DNA from: Clostridia bacterium
GTDB lineage: Bacteria; Bacillota; Clostridia; Oscillospirales; Ruminococcaceae
Direction: 5' to 3'
DNA: 21,775 nucleotides
NCBI GenBank assembly: GCA_021152595.1
Contig: JAGKVC010000038.1
Span: 1 to 21,775, forward strand
A program made the translations under genes and the position numbers. Shown piece by piece: positions 14,076-21,775 of the stretch; position 1 is the first letter of the stretch; the number at the start of each line of letters is the position of its first letter. The notes beneath the pieces are model-generated. The model saw only the letters and a program-made list of their open reading frames with translations, searched no databases and was not told the origin of the DNA.

Positions 14076-15503
14076 ATGTATGATGTAGTAATCATCGGCG
14101 CCGGCATTACCGGCACCATGCTGTGCAGGAAACTGTCACAGTACCGCCTGAAAATCGCTGTGCTGGAAAAAGCGAATGATATTGCCGAGGGCGCAACGAT
14201 GGCGAATTCCGCCGTTATCCATGTCGGATATGATCCGGAGGACGGCACGAACAAAGCTGAGCTCAATGTCAAGGGCGCACTGCAATACGAACAGCTCTGT
14301 AAGGATCTGCACTGTGCGCGCAAGGTGACAGGCGCCTATATTGCAGCCTGCGGTCCGGAGGAGGAAGCATCGCTTGATGTGCTTGCGGCGCGTGCGGATG
14401 CAAGAGGCATCCCCTACCGCGATCTGAGCCGCGAAGAAGCGCTGAAAGAGGAGCCGAATCTCTCGGAAAATGTCACGCGCGTACTGGATTTCTATACAAC
14501 TGCCGTTGTGTATCCGTGGGAGGTCGCAAATGCATGTATGGAGGTCGCATGTCAGAACGGCGCGGAGCTGCATCTGAATGCACCCTGTACGGCAATCACA
14601 AAAGAGGACGGCTGCTGGCGCATTACAACGCCTGCCGGTGATTTTGCCACGAAGTACGTGGTCAATGCCGCCGGCGTTCACGCCGAAGAGATCCACAATA
14701 TGATCGGCAAGGCGGAATGGCAAGCGACACCGCGCCGCGGCGAATATTATGTCCTCGATCAGGATGTGCAGCCGATCCGGCACATCATCTTTCCGGTTCC
14801 GTCAAAGGAAAAGGGCAAAGGCGTCCTTGCAATCCCGACTGTCTACGGCAATACGCTGATCGGACCGAACAGCGATTTTCTCGACGATCCCGATGATAAC
14901 GGCACCTCGGATGCAGGTCTTGCCTATGTCCGCGCGAATATCAGCAAGACACTGAACAATATTCCGCTGAACCGCTCGATCCGCACATTTGCCGGTATCC
15001 GCCCGACAACGACATCCCCTGATTTCATCATCGAGGAAGTCGCAGGCGCACCGCATTTCATTGACGCGGTCTCGATCGAATCCCCCGGTCTTGCATCCTC
15101 CCCTGCGATCGCTGACCGGATCATTGAGATCCTCTCGCAGACACTCCCGCTTGAGCAGAATCCCGATGCTGTCATGATGCGCAAAAAGCCGGTCGTACTC
15201 GCGGAGCTTTCTGCCGAGGAGCGGAATGCTCTGATCCGTGAGAATCCTGCATACGGCAAGATCATCTGCCGCTGTGAACAGATCTCTGAGGGCGAGATCA
15301 TCGACTGTATCCGCAGACCTTGCGGCGCACGCACGGTCAAGGGCGTGAAAAAGCGTGTCCGTCCGGGTATGGGCAGATGTCAGGGCGGCTTCTGTGAGCC
15401 GAAGGTCGTGCATATTCTGGCACGCGAACTCGGCATCTCGCCGCTTGACGTCGTATATGACGCCCCCGACTCTAAAATTCTGCAAAGTGAGAATCGCATA
15501 TGA
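14076..15503 (+). CDS. FAD-dependent oxidoreductase, GlpA-like, with C-terminal BFD-type [2Fe-2S] domain
   Basis: A 475-residue protein. The FAD-binding dinucleotide fold opens at once (MYDVVIIGAGITGTMLCRKL), followed by a DAO-family domain (MANSAVIHVGYD; TPRRGEYYVLDQ; RTFAGIRPTT). The C-terminal part is a bacterioferritin-associated-ferredoxin-like domain with C398 and C400 (CRC) and C435 and C440 (RCQGGFC), the expected CxC...CxxxxC ligands. This is the layout of anaerobic glycerol-3-phosphate dehydrogenase subunit A; related 2-hydroxy-acid oxidases share the FAD fold, so the substrate is probable rather than proven. ATG 14070 is too close to the weak AGAG site; ATG 14076 sits 8 nt from it and starts on the conserved MYDVVIIG. 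The stop overlaps the next start by 4 nt (ATGA). Confidence 0.88.
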   Translation: MYDVVIIGAGITGTMLCRKLSQYRLKIAVLEKANDIAEGATMANSAVIHVGYDPEDGTNKAELNVKGALQYEQLCKDLHCARKVTGAYIAACGPEEEASLDVLAARADARGIPYRDLSREEALKEEPNLSENVTRVLDFYTTAVVYPWEVANACMEVACQNGAELHLNAPCTAITKEDGCWRITTPAGDFATKYVVNAAGVHAEEIHNMIGKAEWQATPRRGEYYVLDQDVQPIRHIIFPVPSKEKGKGVLAIPTVYGNTLIGPNSDFLDDPDDNGTSDAGLAYVRANISKTLNNIPLNRSIRTFAGIRPTTTSPDFIIEEVAGAPHFIDAVSIESPGLASSPAIADRIIEILSQTLPLEQNPDAVMMRKKPVVLAELSAEERNALIRENPAYGKIICRCEQISEGEIIDCIRRPCGARTVKGVKKRVRPGMGRCQGGFCEPKVVHILARELGISPLDVVYDAPDSKILQSENRI

Positions 15504-16753
15504 AGAAAGTACAGGCTATTATCATCGGCGGCGGCAGTGCCGGTCTTTCCGCCGCAGTGACACTCAAGAAAAACGGCATTGAAGATATCCTCGTGATCGA
15601 AAAGGACGAGGAACCGGGCGGCATTCTGGAGCAATGTATCCACAACGGCTTCGGACTGCATACCTTCAAGGAACAGCTCTCCGGTCCGGCATATGCAGAG
15701 CGCTTCATCCGCATGGCTGAGGAACAGAATGTCAGAATTCTGCTCAATACAATGGTCACGAAGCTGACAGCAGACCGCGTCGTCGAATATGTCAATCCGG
15801 AGGAAGGCACCGTTCAGGTTCAGGCGGATGCGGTCATTCTGGCGGTCGGATGCTATGAGCGTCCCCGCGGCGGCATCAATATCACCGGCACGCGCCCTGC
15901 CGGTATCTACACCGCAGGTCAGGCGCAGCGCTACCTCAATATCGACGGCTATATGGTCGGCAAGCGCGTGTTCATTCTCGGTTCCGGCGATATCGGTCTG
16001 ATTATGGCGCGCCGTATGACGCTTGAGGGTGCAAAGGTTGTCGGCGTTGCTGAGCTGATGCCCTATTCCAACGGTCTGCCGCGCAATATGAAGCAATGTC
16101 TCGAGGATTTCAATATTCCGCTGTATCTCTCGCATACGGTCACCGAGGTTTTCGGCAAAGACCGCCTCGAAAAGATCGAGATGATGGAGGTCGATGAGAA
16201 CCGCAACCCGATCCCCGGCACAGAACAGGATATTGACGTGGACACGCTGCTGCTCTCTGTCGGTCTGATTCCGGAGAATCATCTTGCCGATCAGGCAGGC
16301 ATCAAAATGGATCCGAGCACAAAAGGTCCGTTTGTCGATGATCGCTACATGACAAGCGTCGAGGGCATTTTCGCCTGCGGAAACGGTCTGCATGTACATG
16401 ATCTTGTCGATTACGTGACCTTGCAGGCGGCAAAGGCGGCGGAGGGTGCTGTCAGCTATCTGCAAAACGGCAAGCCGCAGGGTGAGCCGCTCCGCATCCA
16501 GAACGGCAATCAGGTCAGCTATTGCGTTCCGTCGCAGTTCTATCCGCAGGATCCGGCAGAAAAGGTCACAGTCTATTTCCGCGTGCGGACACCGCTCGAC
16601 AAGGGCACACTGGTCATTCGCTCCGGTGACAAAATCATCCGTTCGGTCAAAAAGCGCAAGCTGGTCCCTTCTGTCATGGAGGAGGCACTGCTGCTGAAAA
16701 AGGATATGGAAGGTCTGACCGAGCCGATCACAATCGAGATTGCGGAGGAATGA
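15500..16753 (+). CDS. FAD/NAD(P)-dependent oxidoreductase (HcnB/GlpB-like second subunit)
   Basis: A 417-residue pyridine-nucleotide-disulfide-type flavoprotein. FAD motif IIIGGGSAGLSAA at the N-terminus, a second nucleotide-binding fold near 155 (VFILGSGDIGLIMARR), and a C-terminal FAD contact region (VEGIFACGNGLHVHDLVDYV). The redox-active CxxxxC of true disulfide reductases is not evident. In Firmicutes this protein regularly accompanies a GlpA-like dehydrogenase and a DUF1667 protein; it probably passes electrons from the dehydrogenase flavin to NAD+ or another carrier. Translationally coupled to the upstream gene by an ATGA overlap; the next gene begins 3 nt after its stop. Confidence 0.88.
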   Translation: MKKVQAIIIGGGSAGLSAAVTLKKNGIEDILVIEKDEEPGGILEQCIHNGFGLHTFKEQLSGPAYAERFIRMAEEQNVRILLNTMVTKLTADRVVEYVNPEEGTVQVQADAVILAVGCYERPRGGINITGTRPAGIYTAGQAQRYLNIDGYMVGKRVFILGSGDIGLIMARRMTLEGAKVVGVAELMPYSNGLPRNMKQCLEDFNIPLYLSHTVTEVFGKDRLEKIEMMEVDENRNPIPGTEQDIDVDTLLLSVGLIPENHLADQAGIKMDPSTKGPFVDDRYMTSVEGIFACGNGLHVHDLVDYVTLQAAKAAEGAVSYLQNGKPQGEPLRIQNGNQVSYCVPSQFYPQDPAEKVTVYFRVRTPLDKGTLVIRSGDKIIRSVKKRKLVPSVMEEALLLKKDMEGLTEPITIEIAEE

Positions 16754-16756
16754 GAT

Positions 16757-17119
16757 ATGGTAAAGGAACTTGTATGTGTCAACTGTCCGCTCGGCTGCCG
16801 GCTGACAGTTGAAGTCGAAAACGATCAGGTGATTTCAGTCAGCGGCAATAGCTGTCCGCGCGGTGAGGAGTATGCGAAAAGTGAATGCATCCGTCCGGCG
16901 CGAATCCTGACGACTACTGTCCGCATCGAAGGCGCGATTCACCGTGTTCTGCCCGTGATTACAGAGCGTGAGATTCCGTTGGATATGGTCATGGAAGCAA
17001 TGGATGCGGTTCGCGGCATACATGTGAAAGCACCTGTCAAGGTCGGGGATGTGATCGCCGCAGATCTGCTTGGTACGGGCGTTAATCTGGTCGCCGCACG
17101 TTCGATGGATCGTGTCTGA
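16757..17119 (+). CDS. DUF1667 Cys-rich protein, 120 aa
   Basis: Cysteines C7, C10, C14 (CVNCPLGC), C33 (NSCPRGEEYA) and C44 give a CxxCxxxC...C pattern like the [4Fe-4S] site at the N-terminus of molybdopterin oxidoreductases. The family is DUF1667, usually found next to the two preceding flavoproteins. A role as small iron-sulfur electron carrier or subunit is likely but unproven. It occupies the place that membrane-linked GlpC has in E. coli glpABC, yet has no membrane segment. ATG 16757 follows GGAGG by 8 nt, and that site overlaps the end of the preceding gene. No glycerol kinase or glycerol facilitator gene lies in the window. Confidence 0.88.
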   Translation: MVKELVCVNCPLGCRLTVEVENDQVISVSGNSCPRGEEYAKSECIRPARILTTTVRIEGAIHRVLPVITEREIPLDMVMEAMDAVRGIHVKAPVKVGDVIAADLLGTGVNLVAARSMDRV

Positions 17120-17143
17120 TTAGCTCGCTTTTGGTTGAAAGTT

Positions 17144-17185
17144 GTACAGCCGGAGTACAAACTCCGGCTGTACCTGTATATACAG
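17144..17185 (+). terminator. Strong hairpin without U-tract after the redox operon, plus adjoining palindrome
   Basis: A perfect 13-bp stem (GTACAGCCGGAGT, 17144-17156, with 17161-17173) with loop ACAA. It is followed not by U residues but by a 12-bp palindrome CTGTATATACAG (17174-17185). It may be a factor-assisted terminator or mRNA-end stabiliser. Apart from this and the MATE promoter I see nothing in 17120-17404. Confidence 0.5.
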
Positions 17186-17325
17186 AAACATCAAAAATAT
17201 GACAAATTATGTTTAATTTATCATGATATCGCTTTACCACATTAGAATGTTGCACAAGGCAATGCAATCCGAATTGTGCGAATTGTAGATTTTTTGTGAA
17301 CAGGGTTCCATTTTCACCAGATTTA

Positions 17326-17334
17326 TGGTATAAT
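17326..17334 (+). promoter_or_regulatory. Extended -10 promoter of the MATE gene
   Basis: TGGTATAAT (17326-17334), an extended -10 box, with only a weak -35 (TTCCAT-like) at the right distance. Leader about 60 nt, ending in AGAGG 9 nt before ATG 17405. Confidence 0.65.
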
Positions 17335-17404
17335 ATTCTCATATTTTGGCGTCCACCACAACATTTAAGTAAATACATAACGACAGAAGAAGAGGTATAA
17401 TTGT

Positions 17405-18781
17405 ATGAACAGATCTAACATTCGCTCACAGTTTTTCAAGTACATCATTTTTAACATTATCAGCACGCTTGGCATTTCTGTCTACATCCTCATTGATACT
17501 TATTTTATTGCTAAAGGTATGGGAGCAGACGGTCTTGCCGCATTGAACCTGTGTCTCCCTGTATTTAATTTTATCAACGGCTTCGGTCTGATGCTCGGCA
17601 TCGGCGGCGGAAGCAAGTTTTCTATGCTCTACTGCCATGTGGAGCGCCGTGAAACCGATAAGATCTTCACCAACGCATTCTACGCAGCCCTGATGATCGC
17701 GGCGGTGTTTGAGCTGACGGGTATCTTTTTCTCGCGGCAGGTCACACTGCTCCTCGGCGCGGACAGCAGCATCTTTGATATGGCGCACAGCTATCTGCGC
17801 ACCGTTCTGCTGTTCTCCCCTGCTTTCATCCTCAATCAGCTCCTTGTCTGCTTCATGCGCAATGACTGCGCCCCGAAGCTCGCAATGGCAGGTGTACTCG
17901 GAAGCAGCGCTGCAAATGTGGTGCTGGATTATGTCTTCATCTTCCAGTACAATATGGGCATGCGCGGCGCAGCGCTTGCTACCTGCATTGCGCCGTTCAT
18001 CAGCATGGGCATTATGAGCTTCCATTTTCTTTCGGGATGGAATGCTTTTCAGCTTCGCAAAATCCGCCCGTCCATGGAGATTACCAGGAACATCATGTCT
18101 CTCGGTCTGTATTCGCTCCTGACGGAATGCTCCGGCGGTATTGTGATTCTCGTCTTTAACTTTGTCATCTACCGGATGCTTGGCAATACCGGTATCGCAG
18201 CATACGGCATTATCGCAAATCTTGCGATCGTCTTTACAGCAATCTTCACCGGTCTTTCCGGCGGCGTACAGCCTTTGATGTGTACACTGCGCGGTGAGCG
18301 TGACGAAAAAGGCATCCGCTATCTCGTCCGCATTTCCGTAATCACTTCGCTGATTCTTGCTGTGGGCGCATATACCGCACTGTACCTGAAAACCGGCACG
18401 CTGGTCTCGCTCTTTAACAGCGACGGTCAGGCGCAGCTCCAGTCCGTAGCGGAACACGGTCTGCGGCTCTACTTCCTGTTTATGCCGTTCATGGGCATCA
18501 ACTCGATTTTCACTGTGTATTTCACCGCCTGCGAGCTTCCGACGGCTGCACAGGTTGTCTCACTGCTCCGCGGCGCTCTGCTTGTAGTTCCGCTCGCATT
18601 TCTATTCTATTTCACACGCTCGATCAACGGCATCTGGCTGACGATCCCGATTGCTGAGCTGCTTACAGTCGGTGTCAGCAGCGTCATCTGCTTCTATATC
18701 GCAAAGCCTTACGGTGTCTATGTCTACCGTTATCAGCCGAAGGAACGCACGATCCCGAGCAGCAACAAAAATCTGACCTGA
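17405..18781 (+). CDS. MATE-family multidrug/metabolite efflux transporter
   Basis: A 458-residue polytopic membrane protein with about 12 hydrophobic segments in two halves, the usual MATE size and shape. Typical strings are YILIDTYFIAKGMGADGLAA near residue 27, NVVLDYVFIFQYNMGMRGAALA near 167, and a second-half repeat (GNTGIAAYGIIANLAIVF). These proteins export cationic drugs or metabolites using a Na+ or H+ gradient; the substrate cannot be read from the sequence. It is a single-gene unit with its own promoter and terminator, and no adjacent regulator is visible. The start ATG 17405 is supported by AAGAGG. The closest clade is probably the Firmicutes MepA/NorM-like group; low certainty. 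Confidence 0.92.
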   Translation: MNRSNIRSQFFKYIIFNIISTLGISVYILIDTYFIAKGMGADGLAALNLCLPVFNFINGFGLMLGIGGGSKFSMLYCHVERRETDKIFTNAFYAALMIAAVFELTGIFFSRQVTLLLGADSSIFDMAHSYLRTVLLFSPAFILNQLLVCFMRNDCAPKLAMAGVLGSSAANVVLDYVFIFQYNMGMRGAALATCIAPFISMGIMSFHFLSGWNAFQLRKIRPSMEITRNIMSLGLYSLLTECSGGIVILVFNFVIYRMLGNTGIAAYGIIANLAIVFTAIFTGLSGGVQPLMCTLRGERDEKGIRYLVRISVITSLILAVGAYTALYLKTGTLVSLFNSDGQAQLQSVAEHGLRLYFLFMPFMGINSIFTVYFTACELPTAAQVVSLLRGALLVVPLAFLFYFTRSINGIWLTIPIAELLTVGVSSVICFYIAKPYGVYVYRYQPKERTIPSSNKNLT

Positions 18782-18784
18782 GAC

Positions 18785-18815
18785 AAAAGCACCGTGCTTT
18801 CTGTACGGTGCTTTT
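18785..18815 (+). terminator. Intrinsic terminator of the MATE gene
   Basis: An 11-bp stem (AAAAGCACCGT, 18785-18795, with 18805-18815) around a 9-nt loop. The U-tract is short (CTTTTCCC), so efficiency may be moderate. Confidence 0.75.
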
Positions 18816-18842
18816 CCCATATCAGACAGCAAAGATTGCAGA

Positions 18843-18871
18843 TTGACATTTCGTCTGCAATATGCTATGAT
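18843..18871 (+). promoter_or_regulatory. Sigma-A promoter of the lipoprotein gene
   Basis: TTGACA (18843-18848), 17-bp spacer, TATGAT (18866-18871). An in-frame ATG at 18867, upstream of the chosen start, falls inside the -10 box and is therefore not used. Confidence 0.88.
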
Positions 18872-18905
18872 AAAGACAAATGATTCCGTAAAAAGGAGAT
18901 CACTC

Positions 18906-19841
18906 ATGAATATTCATAACTGCCTGATCTGCGCTGCTGCAATTCTGCTCTGTCTGCCGACTGCCGCTAGCCTGACATCCTGCAGCAAGAAGGGTGATTC
19001 GCGTCAGGAAGCAGCCGCGCTTGATCCTGAAATCTGCGGTACAATTACCGGCACTGTTCAGCGCCGCAAAACCGGCGAACGCATTTCGTTTGCACACATC
19101 ACCGCAGAAGAAGTCAACACTGAACAGAAATTTGAATCCCGTGCCGATGAGAAGGGCGACTTTTCGATCATGGTTCCCGAGGGCACATACAGCCTTGTCA
19201 TTTCCAAGGACGGATATTACGGGCTCAGCACAGATGAATACACCGTCACGAAAGGCGCAGATTGTACTGTCACTGAACAGCTCGCACTGATCGCGGTCGG
19301 AGAAAGTCTCAAGGAAACCGAAGAGGAATCCACTGCTCCGATTGAACCGGCGCCGGTCGCGGATTATCATGCCGCATATGAGGCGTATCTTGCAGAACTG
19401 CAGGCGCGGCAGGAATACCGCGGTCTCGACGGCAGTGCCGTCACAGGCTATGCCAATATGCTGGACTATGTCTATTATGATATGGACAGAGACGGCACCG
19501 ACGAAATGATCGTCAACACCGGCTCATGCGAGGCAGACCGCTCCATCTGCTTCTACACATTCAAAAATAACGCCGTCATGCTGATCGGCAGCAATTTCAG
19601 CGGCTTCCATGTCTACGGCTACTACCGCGACGAGGAAACACGCATGCTCGTGACGCAGTGGGCGCATATGGGCAGCGGCGGCGCGACATGGTATCAGTAT
19701 AATGGTGAGACGGTTTCGGTCGTGAATGAAGTCGGACCGATCGCCTATGAGGAAGGCGACAACATCCAGTTCGTGGAGAATCTCACGCCGCTTGATTATC
19801 ATGTCGGTGTGCTGCTTGACGGCGGCTGGAGCTTCACATAA
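18906..19841 (+). CDS. Lipoprotein with carboxypeptidase-regulatory-like domain
   Basis: A 311-residue predicted surface lipoprotein. The signal peptide ends in lipobox LTSC with lipidated C26, followed by a polar tether. Residues about 38-125 resemble a carboxypeptidase-regulatory-like (CarboxypepD_reg) beta-sandwich: GTITGTVQRRKTGERISFA, then DEKGDFSIMVPEGTYSLVIS. After an acidic Pro/Glu linker the C-terminal half contains YYDMDRDGTDEMIVNTG, a calcium-loop-like D-x-D-x-DG-x-x-E motif of the type seen in FG-GAP/VCBS-like repeats. The function is unknown; adhesion or sensing at the cell surface is possible. ATG 18906 has AAGGAG 7 nt upstream. Single-gene unit. Confidence 0.85.
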   Translation: MNIHNCLICAAAILLCLPTAASLTSCSKKGDSRQEAAALDPEICGTITGTVQRRKTGERISFAHITAEEVNTEQKFESRADEKGDFSIMVPEGTYSLVISKDGYYGLSTDEYTVTKGADCTVTEQLALIAVGESLKETEEESTAPIEPAPVADYHAAYEAYLAELQARQEYRGLDGSAVTGYANMLDYVYYDMDRDGTDEMIVNTGSCEADRSICFYTFKNNAVMLIGSNFSGFHVYGYYRDEETRMLVTQWAHMGSGGATWYQYNGETVSVVNEVGPIAYEEGDNIQFVENLTPLDYHVGVLLDGGWSFT

Positions 19842-19842
19842 A

Positions 19843-19890
19843 AAGAATCCGCGAAATCAGCGTTTGCCGGTTTCGCGGATTTTGTATTAT
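19843..19890. terminator. Bidirectional terminator between the lipoprotein gene and proS
   Basis: An 11-bp perfect stem (AATCCGCGAAA, 19846-19856, with 19871-19881). U-rich flanks lie on both sides: TTGTATTATT on the plus strand, CTTTTT on the minus strand. It serves the two convergent genes. Confidence 0.88.
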
Positions 19891-19896
19891 TCAGAA

Positions 19897-21609
19897 TCAG
19901 TCATTCAGCATTGCAACGACCTTGTCACGCAGCCAGACTGCTGCATCTGCTGCCGGAATGGTCTCGCGGAAGGACTTGTCACGCGCAGAGATTTCGATGC
20001 CGCCTGCTGCCAGAGACTTCGGGCTGATAACTGCACGCAGCGGAATACCGAACAGATCCGCATCCGCGAACATTGCGCCCGGACGGATGTCTCTGTCATC
20101 ATAGAGGACCTCAACGCCGAGCGACAGCAGCTCCGCATAAAGACGGTCAGCCGCTTCCTTGACTGCCGGATCATCGACACGCAGATTGCAGACCTGAACC
20201 TGCCACGGTGCAATGCTCATCGGCCAGATCGGACCGTAATCGTCATGGCTCTCCTGACAGACCGATGCACACAGTCTGCCGACACCGATGCCGTAGCAGC
20301 CCATAATCGGAAACTTGCGCTCACCGTTCTCATCGAGGTAGGTCATGCCCATCGACTCGGTGTACTTCTTGCCGAGCTGGAAGATATTGCCGATCTCGAT
20401 ACCCTTTTCAATGTGAATATGCGGCTTGCCGCACTCCGGACAGATCGCGCCTGCAAAGGTCTTCGCAACATCCACATAGTGAACCTCGCCGAGATCACGC
20501 TGCACATTCAGACCGGTATAATGCATATCAGGCTCATTTGCGCCGCAGACAAGCGCCTCGATGCCCTTGAGCGATGCATCGTAAACAACCGTGATATTCT
20601 TCGGCAGACCGACCGGACCGATGAAGCCCGGCACGATGCCGCTCTCCTCGGGGATCTCAACTGCCGGATGAATCTCATAGCCGAGATAGTTGCGCAGCTT
20701 GGTCTCATTGACTTCGAGATCGCCGCGGATAAATGCAATAATGAAGCTGTCGTCCTCATTCTTCTGGTAGACAACCGCCTTTGCAAGCTGCTTCTCATCC
20801 ATGTGGAGGAAATCCTTGAGATCGTCGATCGTCTTGATGTTCGGCGTGGAGACCTTGGTCAGCGGTGCGATCTCGCCCGGCTCATTGGTCACACTGACAA
20901 CAGCCGCTTCCATATTGGCACGGTAGCCGCAGTCACAGATTGCCAGCGTATCCTCACCGACTTCCGTCAGCAGCATGAACTCGTGGGAGATGCTGCCGCC
21001 CATCATACCGGAATCCGACTGGACAGAGATGAAATTCTTGCAGCCGCAGCGCTCAAAAATGCGATTGTATGCATCATAGACACGCGCATAGTAGCGCTCG
21101 AGATCTGCCTGCGAGGTATGGAAGGAATAAGCATCCTTCATGGTAAACTCGCGGACGCGGATCAGACCGCCTCTTGCACGCGGCTCATCACGGAACTTCG
21201 TCTGGATCTGATAGATCATGAACGGGAAATCCGCATAGGACTGTGCCGTATCTCTTGCGAGGTGCACAGCAGCCTCCTCATGCGTCATACCGAGCACCAT
21301 CGGATTGCCGGAGCGGTCCTTCCAGCGTGCCATTTCGCTGCCGATGCTGGTGTATCTGCCGGATTCCTCCCAGAGCGATGCCGGCATAACGACCGGGAAC
21401 AAGACCTCCTGCCCGTCAACCGCATCCATCTCCTCGCGGATAATCTGTTCAATCTTGCGCATAATGCGCTTTGCAGGGGTATAGAGCGAGAAAATGCCGT
21501 TTGCCATATACTTCATATAGCCGCCGCGCATCATCAGCGCATGGCTCTCGATTACGCAGTCCTTCGGCGCATTTTTGAAACGCTCTCCGAGCATATTTGC
21601 AACCTTCAT
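19897..21609 (-). CDS. proS: Prolyl-tRNA synthetase, bacterial type with editing domain
   Basis: ProRS attaches proline to tRNA-Pro in the cytosol. The 570-residue product has the class II core: GGYMKYMANGIFSLYTP near the N-terminus, motif 2 FRDEPRARGGLIRVREF, motif 3 GCYGIGVGR, and a C-terminal anticodon-binding domain (IAPWQVQVCNL; VLYDDRDIRPGAMFADADL). The long insert between motifs 2 and 3 (about 230-390) fits the editing domain that clears mischarged alanine. Length matches the bacterial (E. coli-like) class. Start ATG 21609 (MKVANMLGERF) has AGGAAG 7 nt upstream; a longer in-frame start at 21639 lacks such a site. It is alone in its transcription unit within the window. Confidence 0.95.
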   Translation of the reverse strand: MKVANMLGERFKNAPKDCVIESHALMMRGGYMKYMANGIFSLYTPAKRIMRKIEQIIREEMDAVDGQEVLFPVVMPASLWEESGRYTSIGSEMARWKDRSGNPMVLGMTHEEAAVHLARDTAQSYADFPFMIYQIQTKFRDEPRARGGLIRVREFTMKDAYSFHTSQADLERYYARVYDAYNRIFERCGCKNFISVQSDSGMMGGSISHEFMLLTEVGEDTLAICDCGYRANMEAAVVSVTNEPGEIAPLTKVSTPNIKTIDDLKDFLHMDEKQLAKAVVYQKNEDDSFIIAFIRGDLEVNETKLRNYLGYEIHPAVEIPEESGIVPGFIGPVGLPKNITVVYDASLKGIEALVCGANEPDMHYTGLNVQRDLGEVHYVDVAKTFAGAICPECGKPHIHIEKGIEIGNIFQLGKKYTESMGMTYLDENGERKFPIMGCYGIGVGRLCASVCQESHDDYGPIWPMSIAPWQVQVCNLRVDDPAVKEAADRLYAELLSLGVEVLYDDRDIRPGAMFADADLFGIPLRAVISPKSLAAGGIEISARDKSFRETIPAADAAVWLRDKVVAMLND

Positions 21610-21666
21610 GTGAGTTCTTCCTTTCTGTACTTCTGTCACGCATGAAAACGTGTACCAAACTCTTTT

Positions 21667-21695
21667 ATTTTACCATATTTTTTCGGAAAAAGCAA
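21667..21695 (-). promoter_or_regulatory. Promoter of proS
   Basis: On the minus strand TTGCTT (21690-21695), 17-bp spacer, TAAAAT (21667-21672), with an extended -10 TG. The predicted leader of about 50 nt is too short for a T-box, and none is visible. Confidence 0.7.
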
Positions 21696-21724
21696 GTCAT
21701 TTTCGCCTGAAACTTTGGATTTTA

Positions 21725-21754
21725 TCGAAAAACCGGACATAAGCCGGCAGTCCG
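21725..21754 (-). terminator. Possible terminator of a gene beyond the right edge
   Basis: On the minus strand a CGGAC/GTCCG stem (21750-21754 with 21734-21738), or an alternative CCGG/CCGG pairing, is followed by GTTTTTCG. The stem is short. Confidence 0.45.
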
Positions 21755-21775
21755 TTTTATCTTATAAAATATAGC

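Noticed and set aside
17082..17378. 98-codon minus-strand open frame between the redox operon and the MATE gene
   Set aside because: Crosses the end of the DUF1667 gene, the hairpin and the MATE promoter; no ribosome site.
18843..18905. N-terminal extension of the lipoprotein
   Set aside because: It overlaps the promoter and would bury the lipoprotein signal peptide behind 21 polar residues.
21610..21639. Ten-residue N-terminal extension of ProRS
   Set aside because: The good Shine-Dalgarno lies inside it, just before ATG 21609, where the family's usual N-terminus begins.
19726..21645. 639-codon open frame antisense to proS
   Set aside because: Shadow frame; proS on the minus strand has all class II synthetase motifs.

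Overview
The window looks like a chromosomal segment of a fibre-degrading, cellulosome-forming Ruminococcus (Bacillota, Oscillospiraceae). The evidence is type I dockerin modules on xylan-degrading enzymes, classical sigma-A promoters, strong Shine-Dalgarno sites, a Gram-positive lipoprotein, and a moderately GC-rich coding style. By eye the GC content is nearer R. champanellensis than R. flavefaciens; this species-level guess is inference. No tRNA, rRNA, CRISPR array, insertion sequence or phage gene was seen.

Layout. (a) 1-847, minus: 5' part of prfC (release factor 3), cut by the window edge. (b) 975-2707, minus: an operon of an asparagine-synthetase-like gene whose glutaminase domain lacks its first part, including the catalytic Cys, followed by a 56-residue Cys-rich protein. 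(c) 2924-3862, plus: a cysteine-synthase-family enzyme, divergent from the previous operon. (d) 3920-13047: a xylan locus. It holds an AraC-type regulator with a LacI-like sugar-sensor domain and a degenerate GGDEF domain (minus), a secreted GH43-CBM22-dockerin enzyme (minus), and, divergent from it, a 1290-residue secreted CBM22-GH10-CBM22-dockerin-GH43-CBM6 enzyme (plus). (e) 13159-13740, minus: an orphan protein behind a perfect consensus promoter. (f) 14076-17119, plus: a three-gene redox operon (GlpA-like FAD enzyme with a BFD-type [2Fe-2S] domain, FAD/NAD oxidoreductase, DUF1667 protein). (g) 17405-18781, plus: MATE-family transporter. (h) 18906-19841, plus: a lipoprotein. (i) 19897-21609, minus: proS.

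The xylan locus reads as one functional unit. The regulator probably senses a xylan-derived sugar. The two dockerin enzymes would be exported and docked on a scaffoldin; GH10 would cut the xylan backbone, the two GH43 domains would remove side chains or xylose ends, and CBM22/CBM6 would hold the substrate. The 473-bp region between the two enzyme genes holds two signals I cannot assign to a known family. One is a DNA-level inverted-repeat cluster outside both predicted transcripts. The other is an 88-nt, roughly 33-bp imperfect hairpin in the 5' UTR of the large xylanase gene, whose apical loop is complementary to that gene's own Shine-Dalgarno sequence. This hairpin is the best candidate here for an undescribed regulatory element.
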